From Terebella lapidaria (lineage: Eukaryota; Annelida; Polychaeta; Terebellida; Terebellidae): 64,000 bases of DNA. A program made the translations under genes and the position numbers. The stretch is taken from assembly GCA_949152475.1 (NCBI GenBank), contig OX424558.1:41222751-41286750 (forward strand). Reading direction: 5' to 3'. Shown one piece after another: positions 54,246-64,000 of the stretch (positions within the stretch are counted from its first letter, which is position 1; every line of letters begins with the position of its first letter). The notes under the pieces are model-generated. The model made no database searches, had not been told where the DNA came from, and saw nothing but the letters and a program-made list of their open reading frames with translations.

Positions 54246-54599
54246 CTCTATCCTTCCCATTGAAAGAATAAACTTACTCGTTGCCGCCTCAGAAGCATTG
54301 AGGCACGATGTGAATCACTATTGTAACGAAGAAAACCACCTCAGGTATGACAAAAATTGTCATTCTCATTGAAGAAAGAAATAAATAAATACAATATAAC
54401 TGTTCAAAACCTCCAGGCAAATGACGTCCTCATAGTTCTGTGCTAAACGGTATAGACAAATTCAATGGAATGTTTCATTGTGGATTTTTCAGATTTTTTG
54501 CAATACAAATTTGATCCATGAAAGCATGAATCTGCTGGATACGTGTAGCTATTATTTGTTTGGATAAGGTGTGTGATCGATCTGACATTGTATGAGTTG

Positions 54600-54890
54600 A
54601 TCGGTATTCCTATGTGATAAGTAGTATGTCGTATGTCGTATGTCGTATATGTCAAATGTAGTATGTCATATGTCGTATGTAATAGGTAGTATGTCATATG
54701 TAGTTTGTCACATGTGGTGTGTCGCATGTCATATGCCATATGTAGTATGTCATATGTAGTTTGAGGTATGTCGTATGTAGTATGTACCAGGATGTCATAC
54801 ATTGGTAAGTCACTTTCAAAGTCATATATCGTATGTAGTATGTCGTATGTAATATGTCACATGTAGTATGTCGCCTGTGGAACTCCACAG
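54600..54890 (-). repeat. ATACGACAT-type short tandem array, opposite orientation
   Basis: GTATGTCGTATGTCGTATGT-type words in the opposite orientation to 54125-54240, ending in TGTCGCCTGTGGAACTCCAC, a relative of the spacer of the first block. The 360 bp between the two blocks is unique. Confidence 0.85.
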
Positions 54891-55411
54891 TAATTCCAGG
54901 TTAAATGTTTTTTTTATAATTTTGTTATATTTATTTGTTCTGGTTCTCAACCCTTATTGATTCTCATGGTGGTGAGATTTTAGGTTATCGACTCTTTTGG
55001 TCCGATAACCTATTGCCGTGGCGTTGCGTCCGTCGTCGTCCGTCGTCGTCGTCGTCGTCGTCGGCGTCGTCGTCCGTCTACATTTTTATCTTTAAAGTTT
55101 ACTGTCGAATCTTCTGAAATTTTGCTACCTAAAAAATATTTCAAGAGGGATCTATTTATTTTTTTTATTTTCGCAATTTTTTTAAAAATGGCGGCCATTT
55201 TTGACGAAAAATGGCCAATTTTGGACTTTGATGGCCATTTTCTCAAAAACTGTCGGACCACTTTTAAGATTTTTGTTTCAAAAGATTCCCCTCATATACC
55301 TCTGTGACATGTATAAGTTTCATTGCCCTTGAATCGCCGATCTGCGTGTGGCAGCCATTTTGATGTTTTCGACGGGTCCCAATGGGACTTTGCTATGTTA
55401 AATTTTCCTAT

Positions 55412-57487
55412 AGACGTGGAATCAATACCCAGTATCAAGTATTCCGAGCAAACAAAACAGGGTCCGTTATCCAATCTCATAGTCCGGGGACAGAAAGTCA
55501 TATCAGGCATACGAAGTGAGAGAAAACAAAAATGACAGGGAAACTCATGAACCCCCGTAAATTGCCATCAGGAGGTGAAATCAGGTGTTCCGGAAAGAGT
55601 GAGCATTTCCTGCCCCACTAGTGGCACCCGTCATGAATTCCCCAAAATTAACATGAAAATAGATCTAGTTGCATGGCAGACATGGATTTGCTGTATTTAT
55701 CAACCAGATCATGATGACGTCCATAGAATTTCTTAAACGCAGCGATAAGTCTTGGTAAAACATATCCTTGTCGTAGCAGTTTAGAGACTAGCTGGGCACT
55801 TCGATAGACAAAGTCCTCATATTTGCAACTAGCTCTGGAATAGCGTATAAGTTGAGAAACAAACACACCATATGCCGGTGACATAGGAATGTTGCTGCTT
55901 AGAAAAGGGAAATTGACTATGGAAAAATTGAAATCATCACGTTTGTCATATAATCTAGTTGACAGGTTAGAATCATTATCAATCTCCAACCTCAGGTCTA
56001 GATAGTTGGAAAAATTAGCGGATTCTGTAGTATCCTTAATTTCAAGTTCCTTAGGATATATGATATCCAAATAATCATCAAACTTGGGATTATTTAGCGA
56101 CAATACATCATCTATGTATCGGAAAGTGAAATTAAAATTACATGTTAGTTTCTTAGAACCTCCTCTTTGTAAATGTTGGATAAAATCTGATTCATATGAG
56201 TATAAAAACAGGTCTGCCAATAATGGTGCACAGTTTGTACCCATGGGAATACCAATAGTTTGTTGAAATATTCGACCACCAAATTCCACAAAAATATTAT
56301 CAATCAGAAAATTAACCATATTTACCACATCTATTTCAGTATATTTGTATGGGGCATCAGAGTCGCCTTTAACAAAATAAGCGGTATTATATTTAACTAC
56401 AATATAGTGGTACCGACGTTGTCCCTTTTTAGAGAAAAATGAATTATTGATTAGTTTTTTAAGCTGAGATTTCAGTTCAGAATGAGGTATAGTTGTGTAC
56501 AAAGTGGAGAAATCAAATGTTTTGATAGACGTTACTTTTGAAAGTGTGTGCGCATGTAGATATTCCAATAAAGATTTGGAATTTTTTAATATCCACATTT
56601 GGTTTATACCACTTCTAGAATAGATGGTTTCAGAGTATTTTTGGAGACCCTGTTTAATTTTAGACAATATAGTAGTTAATATTTTAGAAAGGGCTTTGGT
56701 AGAACATGATGCTGAACCTGAAATATATCTTTGTTTGTGTGGATTTTTGTGCAACTTTGGGATCCAATATAAGTTCGGTAGATTAGAATCTTTACACGAG
56801 GTAGTAATACCAAACGAATGCAATACAGACAAATGATTTGATAAGATATCCTGTTTGGGCACGGTAATGGCTTGGTATGTACTATTGGGATTAGTATTGT
56901 TGGCAATACCCAGTTCGTCAAACAGGCACTGTATATAGTATGCTTTACAAACAAAAACAACATTATTAGAAGCTTTATCTGCAGGGACAATGACGAACCT
57001 TTCTTGAAGTTTCAACAAACTATTAGTAACCACGGGATCATTGAAGACAGAGCTATATTTAGTACTAACTGACTTTGACAAAACATTGATGCGTTTGCTT
57101 ATCAATGACCTAATCTGTTTGACCCATTCTGACAGAGAATCAGTTTCTGCCTTTTCTCGCTTTGTCCATTTTCTGGCATGCTCCTCAACTGCATCCATGA
57201 TTAACTTAAAATTGTATCTCCATCAAAACGACGTGGGCTCTCTATATTTGGGACCTTTGGACAAAATGTCTTTCAATGATTCATTCTCCACTATATTGAG
57301 GTCGCCTGAAATAACATGTCCAACTGGATCGTGTATGAACGGAGAGTTAATGCAAGTGCAGGAGGGTGGGTTATGTAAGAGATCATCAATATCCAAGTCA
57401 TTCAATGTTTGTTTGTAGTTGAAAATCTTGGAAGCAACAGATTTGGTATATGAGTAGGATACAGATGGAGCAGCCATGTCAGTGTAT
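55412..57487 (-). mobile_element. Penelope-like retrotransposon inserted in HINE copy 3
   Basis: Boundaries are deduced from the unoccupied sequence of HINE copy 1; a TATA is found at both junctions (TAT or TATA target). The coding region starts about ten bp from the right junction, so the copy is probably 5'-truncated. About 235 bp of non-coding tail follows the stop codon. Confidence 0.75.
55648..57477 (-). pseudogene. Penelope-like reverse transcriptase, one in-frame stop
   Basis: Reverse transcriptase of the Penelope-like type. The main ORF (516 codons from the ATG at 57198) carries PNLYWIPKLHKNPHKQRYIS (residues about 141-160), FDFSTLYT (about 228-235, first catalytic Asp), GIPMGTNCAPLLADLFLYSY (about 316-335) and FRYIDDVL (about 359-366, catalytic DD). 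All three catalytic aspartates are present. An 84-codon N-terminal part (MAAPSVSY ... GPKYREPTSF) is in the same frame and is separated only by one TGA at about 57223. No GIY-YIG endonuclease follows: the protein ends at LDLFSC soon after the thumb. Thus it is a recent, almost intact copy of an endonuclease-lacking or 5'-truncated element. Confidence 0.82.
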
Positions 57488-57488
57488 A

Positions 57489-58060
57489 TGCTTTATAATG
57501 GGAAACATTTTGCCTGATATGTCACCTAATATTGAGATTAGGAATCAATTGTGAACATATAGGGAATGATATATGCCAAATATTCTCGTGACCTTGAATT
57601 TGACCTTTGACTTCATTTTCAAGGTCAGTGCACGAAATGGCTAATATCTCGCTTATCGTGGACTCTACAGCTTATGAATCAATTGTGAACATATAGGAAA
57701 TGATGTATGCCAAATATTTTGATGACCTTGAATTTGACCTTCGACCTCATTTTCAAGGTCAAAGATCAAAATGGCTAATATCTCACTTATTACCGACTTT
57801 ACAGCTTCGGAATCAATTGGGAACATATGGGAATTGATGTATGTCGAATATGCTGAATATTCTGATGATCTTGAATTTGACATTTGAACCTATTTTCCAG
57901 GTCAGATCACAAAATCGCTAATATCTGGCATATTATCGAATACAGCTTGGGAATCGGTTGTGGACATACTATAAATAATATATATGCTTGATATTCGCGT
58001 CACCTTGAATTTACCAATGACCTTATTTTTGAGGTCATGGGATAAAAGGCTAATATCTGA
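57489..58060 (+). repeat. 134-bp tandem repeat core of HINE copy 3
   Basis: Four or so units with TTGACCTTTGACTTCATTTT / TTGACCTTCGACCTCATTTT words, each flanked by TGACCTTGAA and TCAAGGTCA. More degraded than copy 2. Confidence 0.85.
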
Positions 58061-58463
58061 AATAGATATTGTCCGGTAACCTTTATTAGCCCCTAGGCTA
58101 ATTTTTCACTATTTCATGATGAAATATGGGCAACAATTTATTGAAAAGAGTTCTGAGCGTTCCTGGTTGCAGAGAGAGAGCAAATAGTACTGAACACTTA
58201 TAGTACCCGAGTAAAATGTATATGAGCTTCAAAATTATGATTTTGAAACTAACTCAATTAGAAGCTATAGAGTTCATTTGATTAATTGAATGTTGGAGAT
58301 TGAGATAATAGTTCTGGCAAGCTGAGAATAGTTTGTTTCATTGGAATTGGTCATGTCCGTCATATTTATGCACAGGACTCCCCATATGTACTTTTGTGAT
58401 GTGTATAATGTTTTATAGCTTATTTATAGCCTAAACAATATGATCAGTGCTCACATGCAGAAA

Positions 58464-58464
58464 C

Positions 58465-58516
<52 letters not shown>
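58464..58516 (+). repeat. (ATT)n microsatellite
   Basis: About 17 uninterrupted ATT units just before HINE fragment 4. Confidence 0.97.
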
Positions 58517-58867
58517 GTAACTCAAGACTTATGACGTTTTGTTCAGCGCACCGACCCATAATGTTTGAGCTGGTAATAAGTGTGTTGTTTACTCCCGCCA
58601 TCATTATTGTCATCATTTTAGGTTACCGGACCTATGGTCCGATAACATATTGCCGTGGCGTTACATCTGTCGTCGTTGTCCGTCGTCCATCATCGTCGTC
58701 TGCTATCGTCCGCTTAATAACTTGATAATGGGAACTGCCACAATTTTGCCAGTAGAATGCTCGAAGATAAAGCTTCGATAGTAGCCTTTTCGAATGGAAT
58801 CTCAAATTAGATGATTTGTGTGATGACCTTGAACGTGTCCTAAGATGACCTTGAAAGGTCAAAACGA

Positions 58868-60642
58868 CCAATTAACGGGGGACTATCCGTTCCGTATTGA
58901 ATGGTTTACGGCGGTTTGGCTCCGATTTACGTGTATTTGCCGGCAGTCAAAACAATAACAACCTGTGCGATCTTATTTCGATTACTACCTCAATATCTAT
59001 CCATTTATCACCAAATGTATACATTTTATGTGTTTCAGGCATGTGTTTGATATAAGCAACTACTTTCATTGCAACACATACAATTTTTGCTACAAAAAAA
59101 CTACAAATCTTAATGTCGCATCGCATGATCCGATTTACCGTCATGGTGATTCCGATTTACATTGGTTTACATGTTTCGATGTTCCGATTTACCGACACTT
59201 CTATGTCTAGATATTAGTTAAGTATATCATTTGTTTCAATGAAAACAAATATGAACGCTTACATGGCAACTTTCTTACCTTCATACTTTGTGTCCGCACA
59301 TGAAATGTGTATGCAAATTAAGTCAATTTCAACACAAAACCTCGAATGATTTTCGCCAGTAATTTTGTTTTGGACCGTCGGATCAATTAAAAATTTTTAT
59401 CTTTTCATCTGACATGAAACATTTCTTCACCAAATGTTGACAATCTACCCCAGAGTTAAATTTCAGCCCCAAATGGGATCACGTGAATTCGAGCAAATTG
59501 GGGAAATTCATAATGTTTGTGACCATGAACAATTTAACAACTGTGATGTTTTGGGTTTTTTTAATTTGAAGACATACAAGTGTATTTTGATCAAATAATC
59601 TCTTTCCAAAGCAATGGTGATTCAAACATCGAATACCTTGCCAAGTTGTGGTCAAACTCGCGAATATCTTGTTTGAGGTGAAATTTAAGAAGTAGATTGA
59701 CGACTTTCCCAGTTTTTGAGATAGAATTCTATGCCAAACGGAAAGATGAAGAATTCAAATTGATCCGACGAACCAAAATAAATTCATGGTAAAAAAATCA
59801 TTTCAGGTTTTGTGTTGAACTCGACTTTACATGTTTTATGTCATCACATAATGTGAAAGCGCGGAATCGTATCAAAAGTGGAATGATTGCAAAGTCACAT
59901 CCGACTACTGGGGCGTTCACTTGCATTCAACCCACAGTCAGCCCAAAACATACATTTCCCAAATATCTGGCTGTTACAAACTCTCTTCAGATTTGAATGT
60001 TGAAACATGCGGCATAAAGTCAACAGTTGGTGAGTGATCGAAGGAAACAACCAATAAAACGGGAGAGTGTAAACGAGAAAAAAAAGGAATGAATTCAATG
60101 TATATGATTAAATTATTGGGAAATTCGCGAGTCCACCATTAACCGGACCGACAGAAGGACGGGGTTAATGAACCATGGCAGAATATAAATGAATAAAATA
60201 ATAGAGCAGAACCGGTCATATTCCTTTCTATCTAAGGCTCCTTCAGCCATCAAACGTCGTTAGGTAAAAATAGTAATTCAATATTTCCAACTTATGCCAA
60301 ATTGAATTTTTAAAAAATCATAGTGTTGTCTATTCTAATGTTCTACAAGTCTCGTAAATCGGAACATGCAACCACGTAAATCGGAACTGTGACCTGTGCT
60401 CGTTTCGGTAAATCGGAACATATTCACTATACCCCATTCTACACCAGAACTAGCAATTCCCCCACGCAACTGACATTCTATATACTCCTAGGCGTTACAT
60501 TATATGAATAGGCACACGGGTCTCACAGGCTGACTTTTACCTACAATTTCCTTACATGGCGAAACGAACAAGCACACGTAAATTGGAACCAAACCGCAGT
60601 AAACCAATCTATACGGAACATATAGTCCCCCGTGCAATTGGC
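58868..60642. mobile_element. 1.77-kb inverted-repeat element with CCGATTTAC subrepeats
   Basis: Left end CCAATTAACGGGGGACTATC ... GGTTTACGGCGGTTTGGCTC is mirrored by the right end up to AATTGG at 60642, about 75 bp of imperfect terminal inverted repeat. CCGATTTAC and its complement GTAAATCGG recur on both sides (59130-59200, 60353-60415), in opposite orientation. No ORF above 70 codons, so non-autonomous. Nested in a HINE-related fragment. Confidence 0.78.
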
Positions 60643-60954
60643 AGCCATTTTCTCAAAATCTGATCAGTGACTTCTAATTTACGCATTATACTCTCCTTAT
60701 GTACCTTTTGATGTGTACAAGCTTTGTTGCTCTTGAATCGTCAGTCTATACATGACAGCTATTTTGATTTTTTTGACGATTAAAAAAAAAAGAGTCCCAA
60801 ATTGCGTTTGGTAGGCAAACGAAATCACCCTTTGAAAATAATTTTGAACTTATGAAAATTTGGCTTAGATATTGGCACTTTTAAATGGGAAGTCATTTAT
60901 GGTAATTTGTGTGGTGACCTTGACTCTTATTTACGATGACCTTGAAAGGTCAAT

Positions 60955-60990
60955 GCAGCCATTTTTTTTTTTGGGGGGGGGGGGGTATGG
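60955..60990 (+). repeat. T-tract followed by G-tract
   Basis: A run of about 12 T followed by about 13 G (one T within). Prone to sequencing and assembly error. Confidence 0.9.
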
Positions 60991-61100
60991 GGAGGTAGAA
61001 ACGCTCAATTTGCACGTTGTCTTTCCTCGAAATGTATGTGCTTAGTTTTGTGAAGAATATCGTTCACGGCCGATATCAAGCCGGTTTAACTGGGTCGTCG

Positions 61101-61786
61101 TGTGATACAATAAGCCGGCAGTTTCAATTTAACTGTTTATTGTGGTGATAAAGACTGATGATCAATCACGCACAATCAGGGTCGCACTCTCACCTACGTC
61201 GGGTGATATCCCAGTCTATATTTCTATATTCCTAATATAGTCCTTTATACAACTTGCACATATATCCGATAGATTATATATATTAATATCGACAGTCTCA
61301 CAGGAACTTTTGTATATACGTCCTGCCACTGGGATGTTCACTTCACTTCTGCGCAGTAAAGCGGGGCCGAGGGACCATGTGGCTGTGTAATTTCCCGCCA
61401 AGTGTAAGCGGTGTTGTGATAGGTTGAATGTGTGGTGCAATGCGCTGATGTCACCGGGAAAATGGGTTTCCCCGGCTCGTGTCAATACTTGGAATGCCTG
61501 TATGTGTGCACGTGATGTATGGAGTATGTGTGTCAAGTTCTATGTTTAGAAGTCCGTGCATGTGAAGGTCAAGGTCGAGTAAATGGGGCCGAGTGTACCG
61601 AGCTAGCGGGGCCGCAGGTGCGTGGTTTGACCTGTGTATGTAACCATGACTACATGGAGTTTATGCTTGTGATCGTATAGTGTGTACTTGTCCTGTATGT
61701 AAGTCATGTAGAATGAATGTTTGTTGTGGAAATGTGTAGTGCGCGGGAGGGACGGGAGTAACAGTCGCTAAAATTACTACATAACA
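61101..61786 (-). mobile_element. Possible 3' LTR of a retroelement
   Basis: On the minus strand the purine tract AATGAAGGGG (61787-61796) is followed by TGTTATGTAG at 61786. An AATAAA lies near 61139-61134, and ATCACA at 61101 would give a TG...CA terminus. The second LTR would lie outside the window, so the structure cannot be verified here. Confidence 0.35.
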
Positions 61787-61796
61787 CCCCTTCATT

Positions 61797-62285
61797 AATC
61801 CTACGCCCTCGGGATTACCCTCCCCGGACCCTACCGTCGCCAAAAACTAAACAATAAAAAGCTAAAAAGTCCTAAAGGTCAAACCCAAAAACACTCACAC
61901 ACACACGCCGCGCGAAATGAGAAAACACTTCATACAAATAAAAATTCCTAACTGTCAAAATAAACGTCAGCAGTCAGTCCGTCAGCAGTCTCTACGATGA
62001 TACATATACAAATACATGCACAACAATGAATGGAATGTATGATATGGAATGATAAACAAAACTCCTCGACGTTTCAAAGCGAAACGGAACTATAACTTTA
62101 AGAGTCTAATGAACTGAAATAAAATGTAGATTAAATTTAACTAAAATTACATGTATAAAAACAAAAAGCCATGACTAGGATATTAAATGTATATGTACAC
62201 TATTTACAATATATATATGCCGTGACCAGAATTGTTTTGGTCACTCGGGGCCGCATCAAAGGGGCCGAACAGTTCGGGGTCGTAT
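61797..62285. other. Non-coding stretch between the ORF and the possible LTR
   Basis: 490 bp without coding potential; A-rich on the plus strand with an ACACACACAC run near 61900. Confidence 0.5.
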
Positions 62286-63959
62286 TTACTTGTCCTCCCG
62301 TTCACGCCTGCTGGCGGGAGGAGGCGGGGCCGCTGGCGATGCCTGCCGCATCAGCTGTAGCTGTTCGTCCGGGGGTAGTCTGGGCAGGATGGACACGATC
62401 GTGGCCAACAACTCCCCCGGGATGGTCGGTGTGGTCGGGGTCGACGGAGCTTGTGCCTCCGATGGCGTCGGGGTCGAAGTCGCTCGAAGCCGAGTGATTT
62501 CCTGTCGTTGGTGGGCGACTTGGTCCTCCAACTGAGTCACACGGACTCGAAGCCGTAGATTCTCTTCGGACAGGGCGTCCGGGAACGTGGGCTGGTGGCG
62601 CTCATGCAGAGCACCCATCCCAAAGCCGACAGACAGGCCGTTATATTCTGCCTGCCTGATGTGGTGATCCAGGGCCGACAGGTACTCCCGACGAATCAGT
62701 CGCAAGTACTGGTGCGCTAAATCGTCAGCGCGGGCGAGTGACAGGGTCGGAAGGTGCTCCTCCGGTTCTGACGGCAGAAGCAAGGGGTCGGCATTATGGG
62801 CGGCCTGTTCGAGACGAGCCGTCCAAAAGTCCTCGTGGAATCCGAGGTAGTTCGGGAGCCGCTGGGCGTCCTCATCCCGTAGGAAGTCTGTGAGGTCGGG
62901 ATTCTGGCCGGGTAGTGCCTGCAGGCCGGGAAGCGAGCGGGTCGCCAAACGTCTGCCGTGTTGCCGCAGGAACTGGAAATCGGCCGCGAACTCGCCGGAT
63001 CCATGAAGCGGCAGACGCTCGTCGAGGTCTCTGTGGAGTGACTCGAGCTGCTCTGGGTCGTCCACTTGGAGTCGGGGCCGGTCTCGATCGGTGCCGCGTG
63101 TCGGAACGGAACGCAGAGGTTCCACTTCCTCCGTGAGGTACGGCGGGAGCGGGACGGGTTCCACCATCCGTCGTGAAGGCTCCGGTGAAGATTCCGGGGT
63201 CGAAAACGGTGTCGGGGTCGCACGTACAGGAGATCCGGGTGCAATCTCCCTGAGTGGAGGTGGCCGATCCTCAACTGGACTCTTCGGCTCGGGAGTCTCC
63301 TTGCCGGTTGATGACGATACCGGTGTGGTATTCAGGGGTCGACTTGGGAGTGGCGGATACTCCTCAGGTGGAGGGACCAATCCCTCACGGACTCGGTAGT
63401 CCGTGACGTTAGAGGCCGTGGGTCGTTCCACAACCATCCGCCGGGGTATGATATCCGACGGCCGAGCTCTAGACGGGGTCGAAGATGTCACTGTGGTGAC
63501 CGGTCGAGTTGTCGCTGGCGACACCACTGTCGCGAACGAAGCCGTCGTGACGACTGCCGAGGCCGAAACACCGGTGGTCGTTGTCGGGACCTCCTCCGCC
63601 GTGCTCACTGATGTCGTCTGGTAGTTTATGGGCCGAACGAAGAAGATCGTACTGGGTCGTCGAATTCGAACCCGCGTGTTCATGGTCTCGATGTCACTGA
63701 CCATGCGGGTAAGCCGAATCTCGTCTGCCGGGGTCGAAGCACGATTGTACTCCAGTCGACGGAGTACCTGTTGCACTTCCGGGGCCGAGTTGGGCGGATA
63801 CTGCTCAAAGAGCTCTGGCGCCATGTGCCAGATGCCGAACGTCAGGACGGTGTTGACATCCCTCCTGAAGATCGGGATGTTGGCCGGAACTCTTGGGGGT
63901 CGATAATTCGGGTTCGGCTGCATGTCGACTCTGCAGCGCAGCGCGAACCTGACGAGCAT
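62286..63959 (-). CDS. Unrecognised Pro/Ser/Thr-rich ORF with C-terminal coiled coil (possible gag-like)
   Basis: 557 codons from the ATG at 63959, but the frame is open to the window edge, so the protein may start further upstream. Visible layout: an N-terminal globular part (PIFRRDVNTVLTFGIWHMAP, YPPNSAPEVQQVLRRLEYNR), a Ser/Thr/Pro-rich linker (residues about 110-290), a second predicted helical part (EFAADFQFLRQHGRRLATRS, YLRLIRREYLSALDHHIRQA), then a coiled coil (SEENLRLRVRVTQLEDQVAH and RQEITRL) and a TPTP tail ending in basic residues. No CCHC knuckle, protease or RT is visible. The much higher GC than neighbouring DNA, the following purine tract and the possible LTR favour a retroelement structural protein, but I do not recognise the family. 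Confidence 0.5.
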   Translation of the reverse strand: MLVRFALRCRVDMQPNPNYRPPRVPANIPIFRRDVNTVLTFGIWHMAPELFEQYPPNSAPEVQQVLRRLEYNRASTPADEIRLTRMVSDIETMNTRVRIRRPSTIFFVRPINYQTTSVSTAEEVPTTTTGVSASAVVTTASFATVVSPATTRPVTTVTSSTPSRARPSDIIPRRMVVERPTASNVTDYRVREGLVPPPEEYPPLPSRPLNTTPVSSSTGKETPEPKSPVEDRPPPLREIAPGSPVRATPTPFSTPESSPEPSRRMVEPVPLPPYLTEEVEPLRSVPTRGTDRDRPRLQVDDPEQLESLHRDLDERLPLHGSGEFAADFQFLRQHGRRLATRSLPGLQALPGQNPDLTDFLRDEDAQRLPNYLGFHEDFWTARLEQAAHNADPLLLPSEPEEHLPTLSLARADDLAHQYLRLIRREYLSALDHHIRQAEYNGLSVGFGMGALHERHQPTFPDALSEENLRLRVRVTQLEDQVAHQRQEITRLRATSTPTPSEAQAPSTPTTPTIPGELLATIVSILPRLPPDEQLQLMRQASPAAPPPPASRREREDK

Positions 63960-64000
63960 GGGGCCGGATGCCGATAGTCGTCCTTCCTGGTAGAAGGGGA

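Larger units (their letters stand above)
54982..58106 (+). mobile_element. HINE copy 3, split by a nested Penelope-like element
   Basis: 5' end AGGTTATCGACTCTTTTGGT with the usual following CCGATAACCTATTGCCGTGG. 3' end GTCCGGTAACCTTTATTAGC then CCCTAGGCTAATTTTT. Core repeats lie at 57530-58030. Relative to copy 1, the sequence between TTAAATTTTCCTAT (left) and ATGCTTTATAATGGGA (right) is a 2.07-kb insertion. Confidence 0.85.
58620..61010 (+). mobile_element. HINE-related fragment 4, split by another inverted-repeat element
   Basis: Begins AGGTTACCGGACCTATGGTC then CGATAACATATTGCCGTGGC as in the other copies. The CAGCCATTTTCTCAAAATCT block reappears only after 60640. The terminal hairpin is not found, so the 3' end is undefined. 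Confidence 0.65.

Noticed and set aside
54000-54888. ORFs with HTTYDI repeats
   Set aside because: Translation of the short tandem ATACGACAT array.
56676-57418. Short ORFs in other frames over the Penelope-like RT
   Set aside because: Shadows of the RT frame, which carries all conserved RT motifs.
62171-63906. Plus-strand ORFs opposite the coiled-coil ORF
   Set aside because: GC-rich antisense shadows, shorter than and overlapped by the 557-codon frame.

Overview
This is nuclear DNA from an invertebrate animal. The genes are spliced with GT-AG introns, intergenic DNA is AT-rich, and about half of the window is non-autonomous transposable elements. A Penelope-like reverse transcriptase and Helentron/HINE-type elements with a core of tandem 134-bp repeats are what I would expect in a marine lophotrochozoan, most likely a bivalve mollusc. 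The phylum is an inference from repeat style only.

The central object is one large minus-strand gene running from about 47.3 kb down to 7.1 kb and leaving the window on the left. It encodes a receptor-type protein tyrosine phosphatase of the R3 kind (the PTPRB/PTPRJ/PTPRH/Ptp10D group): a signal peptide split between exons 1 and 2, some 24-25 fibronectin type III (FN3) domains, a juxtamembrane ectodomain, one transmembrane helix, a basic stop-transfer sequence, and the first 150 or so residues of a PTP domain. Every exon junction I placed is phase-consistent. FN3 domains 2-10 (25-39 kb) are near-identical single phase 1-1 exons produced by tandem duplication of a two-exon unit with its introns. 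FN3 domains 12, 13, 18, 19 and 25 are split by additional introns. The rest of the PTP domain, including the catalytic cysteine loop, is not in the window.

The most unusual feature lies inside this gene. Intron 15 (6.7 kb) is filled by about 135 copies of a 46-bp minisatellite. The unit is the exon 15/intron 15 boundary itself, so nearly every copy carries a consensus-like 5' splice site (AGG|GTGAGT) in the sense orientation of the gene. Next to it sit a 56-bp-arm foldback and a small inverted-repeat element. Other oddities of the gene are FN3 exon 11, which has a 4-bp deletion and a weakened donor but could be skipped in frame, and an exon at 11.8-11.3 kb that starts with its own signal-peptide-like sequence behind TATA motifs, suggesting an internal promoter for a short isoform.

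The left 7 kb holds one HINE element (142-1710), GC-rich sequence with short inverted motifs, and a 1.5-kb TCCGG-word region. A second HINE (25.88-28.11 kb) lies in intron 10 and itself contains a 424-bp TTAA-flanked MITE. A third HINE (54.98-58.1 kb) is split by a nested Penelope-like element with one in-frame stop. A fourth fragment (58.6-61 kb) is split by a 1.77-kb inverted-repeat element. Paralogous introns in the duplicated gene supply empty sites that fix several insertion boundaries. The right end (61.1-64 kb, minus strand) carries an unrecognised proline/serine-rich ORF with a coiled coil, followed by a purine tract and a possible LTR, which could be a retroelement. The stretches 42-43.9, 45-47.2, 48-53.9 kb show no gene I can support.
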